Assembly (NCBI GenBank): GCA_018700255.1
Contig: JABISU010000015.1
Span: 1-10,238, forward strand
DNA: 10,238 nt
Source: Flavobacteriales bacterium
Lineage (GTDB): Bacteria > Bacteroidota > Bacteroidia > Flavobacteriales > UA16
Reading direction: 5' to 3'
Below, in pieces: positions 6,749-10,238 of the stretch. The position numbers were made by a program, and so were the translations under genes. The notes under the pieces are model-generated. The model worked only from the letters and a program-made list of their open reading frames with translations. It was not told the origin of the DNA and made no database searches. How positions within the stretch are numbered: the stretch's first letter is position 1; every line of letters begins with the position of its first letter.

Positions 6749-7705
6749 TTACACGGAGGCTATTTCCGCAATTTGTGAAGCTAATTCTAAACCAATTCTA
6801 TCTTGGGCTTCACTTGTAGCAGCTCCTGTGTGAGGCGTAAGAGAAATAGCTGGGTGAGAAAGTAAATCTATACGTGGATTGGGTTCACCTACGAAAACGT
6901 CAAGTGCAGCTCCAAGAAGTTTGCCAGAATCTAAAGCATGAAGGAGTGCATCTTCGTCAACTACTCCTCCTCGAGCTGCGTTTATAAGAAAAGCGCCTTG
7001 TTTCATTAATTTAAACTGCTCTTCACCGATTACTGCTCTCCCATCTTCTTGTGCAGGGGTATGCAGGCTTAACATATCCGACTCTTTTAGTAGATCTTCC
7101 AAAGATACCAGAGGACAATCTACAGATATTGTATCCCCGTTGATTTCAAGTTCTACGACGCCATTTGATGCATGTATATCGGTAGCAATCACCTTCATCC
7201 CACAACCCAGTGCATAAGAAGCAAGCGAACGTCCGATTCTTCCAAACCCTAAAATACCTAAAGTTTTCCCCCTTAATTCAAATCCTTTCCCATAAGCTTT
7301 CTTAAGAGATTTAAACTCTACAGCTCCTTCCAAAGGCATTGTTCTGTTGCTTGCGTGAACAGAGCGAGAAAGAGAAAAGAGGTGACCCATTACAAGTTCA
7401 GCTACACTTTGAGAAGATGCTGCAGGTGTATTGAAAATTGTGAGACCTTTATCTCTACCGTATTGAACGTCAATATTATCCATTCCTACTCCGCCACGTC
7501 CCACAAACTTAAGGGTGGGGCAAGCGTCCATAAGCACTTGTCTAATTTTTGTTGCGGATCTAACTAAAACTCCATCTATCTTATTATCGTTAATATAAGC
7601 TTCGAGCTTATCTGCTTCGATAAATTCAGTAGTTACATTGTGTCCTGCCTCTTTTAGAGCCTTCAGTCCTGAAGGACTTATTCCGTCGTTAGCTAATATA
7701 TTCAT
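6749..7705 (-). CDS. serA: D-3-phosphoglycerate dehydrogenase, short form without ACT domain
   Basis: This enzyme oxidises 3-phosphoglycerate to 3-phosphohydroxypyruvate with NAD+, the first committed step of serine synthesis. The 318 residues contain only the substrate and nucleotide-binding domains of the D-2-hydroxyacid dehydrogenase family: the GRGGVGMDNID segment (69-79), the NAD loop GILGFGRIG (150-158) with D176 at the end of the next strand consistent with NAD preference, and the catalytic set R245 (NAARGG), E274 (GEP) and H292 (PHTGAAT). The C-terminal ACT domain that gives serine feedback inhibition in longer forms is absent, so regulation probably lies elsewhere. It starts 9 bases after the serC stop, with an A-rich leader instead of a Shine-Dalgarno site. 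A related dehydrogenase with a different substrate is possible, but the serC neighbour supports SerA. Confidence 0.95.
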   Translation of the reverse strand: MNILANDGISPSGLKALKEAGHNVTTEFIEADKLEAYINDNKIDGVLVRSATKIRQVLMDACPTLKFVGRGGVGMDNIDVQYGRDKGLTIFNTPAASSQSVAELVMGHLFSLSRSVHASNRTMPLEGAVEFKSLKKAYGKGFELRGKTLGILGFGRIGRSLASYALGCGMKVIATDIHASNGVVELEINGDTISVDCPLVSLEDLLKESDMLSLHTPAQEDGRAVIGEEQFKLMKQGAFLINAARGGVVDEDALLHALDSGKLLGAALDVFVGEPNPRIDLLSHPAISLTPHTGAATSEAQDRIGLELASQIAEIASV

Positions 7706-7714
7706 CTTTGTTTC

Positions 7715-8788
7715 TTAGATAGTTCTCTCGAATTCTTTCATTACATCTACTAAAACCTTTACACTTTCAATAGGAAGAGCATTGTACATTGAAGCTCTAT
7801 ATCCTCCTATACTTCTATGACCGTTTATCCCGCTCACTCCTGCCTCAGCCCAAGCAGCGTTGAATTTCTCCTTGTGATTGTCGTCAATGAGCTGAAATGT
7901 AGCGTTCATCGTAGAGCGGCTATTCGTCTCGGCGTAACCAGTAAATAATTCGTTTCTATCGATCTCTCCATAAATGAGTTCTGCCTTCGCATTGTTTCGA
8001 GCTTTGATAACATCTATTCCTCCGAGATTTTTAAGCCAACGCAAGGTTAATAAAGTTGTGAAAACTGAAAAAACAGGAGGGGTGTTGAACATACTGTCCT
8101 TAGAAAGATGCACACCTAAATCTAAATAAGAGGGGATATTTCTACCGGTCTTTCCCAGTGCCTCTTTATCTATTGCGTACATGACCGTTCCGGCGGGTCC
8201 CATATTCTTTTGGGCTCCTGCATAAATAAGCTTAAAAGGAGTTGAGTCAAACTTCTTGCTCATGATGTCGGAGCTCATGTCAGCGACTAGAGGAACACCA
8301 GCTTCAGTGGGGATGTGCTTATACTGCGTGCCGAAGATCGTGTTGTTCGTCGTGTAGTGAAAGTAGCTGTGCTTAGAATCCACAGTTGGGGTATGAGGAA
8401 TGGCGTTGTAGCCGGAATCTTTCGAACTGCCCACTATCTCAATGTCACCGAGGTGTCTAGCTTCCTTAATAGCCTTAGCTGCCCAAGTACCTGTATCCGT
8501 ATAAGCAGCAGAACCACCTTCAGGCATGAGGTTGTATGCTGATGTTAAAAACCCCAAGCTCGCTCCACCCTGCAGGTATAAAATTTCGAATCTATCAGGA
8601 AGGCCTAGTAACTCTTTCGTTATCTCCCTAGCTTCTTCCATCACAGCCACGAAGGGCTTGGATCTATGCGACATTTCTATAAGCGAAAGGCCGTTATTTC
8701 CCCAGCCTTTTACGGCCTCTGAAGCTTCTTTTAAAACCTCCGGTGGGAGAATGCAAGGGCCTGCAGAAAAATTGTGTATTTTAAACAT
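7715..8788 (-). CDS. serC: Phosphoserine aminotransferase
   Basis: SerC is a PLP-dependent class V aminotransferase that converts 3-phosphohydroxypyruvate and glutamate to phosphoserine and 2-oxoglutarate; it also serves vitamin B6 synthesis in some bacteria. The 357-residue length is normal. It starts with the family signature HNFSAGPCILP (5-15), then SLIEMSHRSKPF (35-46), the QGGAS cofactor-phosphate loop (73-77), W102 in the TGTWAAKA segment (99-106), D170 in VADMSSD, the Schiff-base lysine K194 in AGAQKNMGPAG, and the substrate-binding HRSIGGYRASMYNA near the C-terminus. The ATG at 8788 directly yields this canonical N-terminus. It follows the GPx-like gene by 37 bases and precedes serA by 9, so serC-serA are surely cotranscribed. 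Confidence 0.97.
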   Translation of the reverse strand: MFKIHNFSAGPCILPPEVLKEASEAVKGWGNNGLSLIEMSHRSKPFVAVMEEAREITKELLGLPDRFEILYLQGGASLGFLTSAYNLMPEGGSAAYTDTGTWAAKAIKEARHLGDIEIVGSSKDSGYNAIPHTPTVDSKHSYFHYTTNNTIFGTQYKHIPTEAGVPLVADMSSDIMSKKFDSTPFKLIYAGAQKNMGPAGTVMYAIDKEALGKTGRNIPSYLDLGVHLSKDSMFNTPPVFSVFTTLLTLRWLKNLGGIDVIKARNNAKAELIYGEIDRNELFTGYAETNSRSTMNATFQLIDDNHKEKFNAAWAEAGVSGINGHRSIGGYRASMYNALPIESVKVLVDVMKEFERTI

Positions 8789-8799
8789 ATTTAAAATAT
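8787..8799. repeat. AT palindrome over the serC start codon
   Basis: ATATTT-A-AAATAT is a perfect 13-base inverted repeat that includes two bases of the serC ATG. It may simply reflect the A/T-rich initiation regions seen before every gene here. Just upstream, an ATG at 8800-8802 opens a three-codon reading frame ending in TAA at 8791-8793, immediately ahead of serC. Confidence 0.25.
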
Positions 8800-8825
8800 C
8801 ATGAAGGGTTGACTATAAATAAACT

Positions 8826-9425
8826 TTAAAGTGATTTTCCGTTGGCAAAATCCGTTATATCTTTTGACAACGGCTTAACACCACTTTTTAAAGAGGCTGA
8901 TAAATGACCTGTCTCGTCAATTAAAAACTTGTGGAAATTCCATCTAACATTGTGGTCAGCCACTCCATTTGAAGATTTATTGTTAAGCCAAACATATACC
9001 TCGCTCATTTCTTTTCCTTTAACGCTTACCTTTTCCATCATCGTAAACTCCACTCCGAAATTCTTTTGACAAAATGCTCCTATTTCCAAGGAAGATCCGG
9101 GCTCTTGTTTTCCGAAATCGTTACATGGGAATCCAAGTATCACAAAAGACTCTCCGCCATAGTTTTCGTGGAGTTTTTGAAGCTCTTCATACTGAGGGGT
9201 GAATCCACACTTAGATGCTGTATTCACAATAAGCACTCTCTTTCCACGCAGTTGCTCGAAAGAGAATTCTTCTCCTTCAAGTGTGTTACATGACAAGGAA
9301 TAGAAATCTACATTGGACTGTTCTGTAGTTGCCGGGTATTTAGATACTCCAGAATATAAATTCCAAGCAACTAGCCCCAATCCCAATAGGAGAATTGCTG
9401 TAGTGAATAAAATTGTCATTTTCAT
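8826..9425 (-). CDS. Glutathione peroxidase-like protein with N-terminal membrane anchor or signal
   Basis: This is a cysteine-type glutathione peroxidase homologue (BtuE/GPx family), which reduces peroxides; bacterial members generally use thioredoxin more than glutathione. Residues 5-21 form a hydrophobic helix (ILFTTAILLLGLGLVAW) followed by a polar linker, so the 199-residue protein is exported or anchored facing the periplasm; there is no lipobox cysteine and no obvious AxA cleavage site, which favours an anchor. The catalytic domain begins near residue 40. The tetrad is complete: peroxidatic C73 in NTASKCGFTPQY, Q107 in FPCNDFGKQEPG, and W162-N163 in VRWNFHKFL. C101 and C119 (FCQKNFGV) are further cysteines, C119 being a candidate resolving residue. 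It starts 3 bases after the flippase stop and is 37 bases ahead of serC, so it belongs to the same transcription unit. Confidence 0.92.
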   Translation of the reverse strand: MKMTILFTTAILLLGLGLVAWNLYSGVSKYPATTEQSNVDFYSLSCNTLEGEEFSFEQLRGKRVLIVNTASKCGFTPQYEELQKLHENYGGESFVILGFPCNDFGKQEPGSSLEIGAFCQKNFGVEFTMMEKVSVKGKEMSEVYVWLNNKSSNGVADHNVRWNFHKFLIDETGHLSASLKSGVKPLSKDITDFANGKSL

Positions 9426-9428
9426 GTT

Positions 9429-10238
9429 TTATACAGTTAAGCGTGATTTAAGTTTACCGGCAGGAAGTTTTTCGAAAAATGTTCTGCGCATATTAGGTTC
9501 CCCTCCATCGTAAATTCTAGGGTAAGCATAGATAAGTGCAAATGCAAAAACTGACGATACGATAATGTGAGTAAGGACGTATAGACCTCGAGAAATTTCA
9601 GGAATTTGAATCGCACTCGAGAGCAAGTCGTTTATCGGTATGATGTTAATTGTAAAAGCAGCTAAAACAACGGTGGCACTTAAATAGATGCCCGGAAGCA
9701 CTTTAGAGCTAAGGGTGTTTACTCGAATTTTTAAACTGAAAATGAGCCAGGCTGCGATTGCTAATGCTTGGGCTAAAGTAAAAAAGGCCACTATCCAAGC
9801 AACCCGCAGCACGTTAGACTCCGACATAAACCTCCAGGCTCCAACACCGACACATATCAGAAAACAAAGTTTGATGAAAGCGCCTATAGTGAGGTGGTCA
9901 GTAGCACGCATAGTTGCATCGCCAATCTTTATGAAACTCCTCAAGGCGACACAGCTGAATAAAATTGTCACGATAGGAACGGCCTCTAAATATGAGGTGC
10001 CAAGTAGAATTATGGTAAACTCTTCAGCGCGATAAATCAACAGTGCTGTGAGAGGTAGTACTAGAAGTATCACTCCGTGAATGGCACTTAATACAGTTGC
10101 TCTAAGTCTCACTAGGTTATCTTGCATCATAGACATACCGCTAAATAGTACGCTGTCTCCGAGCTTTCCTATTACCGTTACAGGGAGTCCCATCAGGTAT
10201 GATGATCTGTCATAAAGTCCCGTTAATGTCCAGTTCGA
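9429..10238 (-). CDS. Polysaccharide/oligosaccharide flippase, C-terminal part (cut by window edge)
   Basis: The open frame continues past the right edge without a stop: 15 further codons (beginning SNWTLTGLYDRSSYLM) precede the ATG at 10191-10193, so that ATG is internal. The 269 visible residues match the Wzx/PST polysaccharide transporter family of the MOP superfamily. GLYDRSSYLMGLPVTVIG and SVLFSGMSMMQDN correspond to its conserved 'LYsrayqLm-lPv' and 'vlFPalS-lq' segments. Such proteins flip lipid-linked sugar units across the inner membrane during surface polysaccharide synthesis. About six hydrophobic segments follow (for example around GVILLVLPLTALLIY, VPIVTILFSCVAL and LYVLTHIIVSSVFAFALIYAY), ending in a basic tail. 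The N-terminal half, roughly 200 residues, is outside. The gpx-like gene follows after 3 bases. Substrate cannot be told from sequence. Confidence 0.85.
   Translation of the reverse strand, partial: SNWTLTGLYDRSSYLMGLPVTVIGKLGDSVLFSGMSMMQDNLVRLRATVLSAIHGVILLVLPLTALLIYRAEEFTIILLGTSYLEAVPIVTILFSCVALRSFIKIGDATMRATDHLTIGAFIKLCFLICVGVGAWRFMSESNVLRVAWIVAFFTLAQALAIAAWLIFSLKIRVNTLSSKVLPGIYLSATVVLAAFTINIIPINDLLSSAIQIPEISRGLYVLTHIIVSSVFAFALIYAYPRIYDGGEPNMRRTFFEKLPAGKLKSRLTV

Noticed and set aside
8526..8804. 92-codon plus-strand frame opposite the N-terminal part of serC
   Set aside because: SerC is unambiguous on the other strand, and the frame has no family resemblance or promoter.
9429..10193. Treating the flippase-like frame as a complete 254-residue gene starting at 10193
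   Set aside because: The frame stays open for 15 more codons to the window edge with family-like sequence (GLYDRSSYLM), and the family is about 450-500 residues, so this is the C-terminal part of a longer gene.
1..10238. Mobile elements, CRISPR arrays, tRNA or rRNA genes, defence systems
   Set aside because: The window is almost entirely filled by conserved housekeeping genes; I saw no transposase, terminal repeats, spaced repeats or RNA-gene-like segments in the short gaps.

Overview
The window looks like chromosomal DNA of a member of the Bacteroidota, probably a flavobacterium-like marine or environmental lineage. The lineage is inferred from protein character, not from a database search. 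The reasons are: RecA carries the [20 protein letters not shown] style typical of that phylum; start codons are preceded by A/T-rich stretches with no clear Shine-Dalgarno sequence; serC, serA and a DUF1015 gene sit together; and one secreted protein combines a signal peptide ending in A-Q with a C-terminal region resembling a type IX secretion (T9SS) sorting domain. Coding density is very high and no gene-free stretch reaches 300 bases.

Layout from left to right. Positions 1-624 (minus) hold the N-terminal 208 codons of recA, cut by the window edge, followed by its 145-base upstream region, which contains a dyad and a tandem 12-base repeat. Next is bcp (770-1246, minus), a BCP-type thioredoxin-dependent peroxiredoxin. 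Divergent from it, with only about 42 bases between start codons, is priA (1289-3760, plus), the replication-restart helicase with all its helicase and zinc motifs.

From 3735 to the right edge everything is on the minus strand and tightly packed, so it reads as one long transcription unit entering from the right. In order of transcription it holds the C-terminal part of a Wzx/PST-type polysaccharide flippase (to 9429), a membrane-anchored or exported glutathione peroxidase-like protein, serC, serA, a DUF1015 protein, a YggS/PLPBP pyridoxal-phosphate homeostasis protein, and a secreted beta-propeller protein. The last gene overlaps the 3' end of priA tail to tail by 26 bases.

Functionally, serA and serC supply two consecutive steps of serine synthesis (3-phosphoglycerate to phosphohydroxypyruvate to phosphoserine). 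SerC needs pyridoxal phosphate, which fits the nearby YggS protein. No phosphoserine phosphatase (serB) is visible. DUF1015, sitting inside the serine cluster, is the least understood gene here. Two peroxidases (bcp and the GPx-like gene) and two DNA-maintenance genes (recA, priA) make up the rest.

This is mostly a housekeeping region. I found no mobile element, CRISPR array, RNA gene or clear new multi-gene system. The points most worth a second look are the DUF1015 gene in the serine operon, the dual-coding priA overlap, the dyad in front of recA, and the odd placement of a putative T9SS cargo gene at the end of a metabolic operon.
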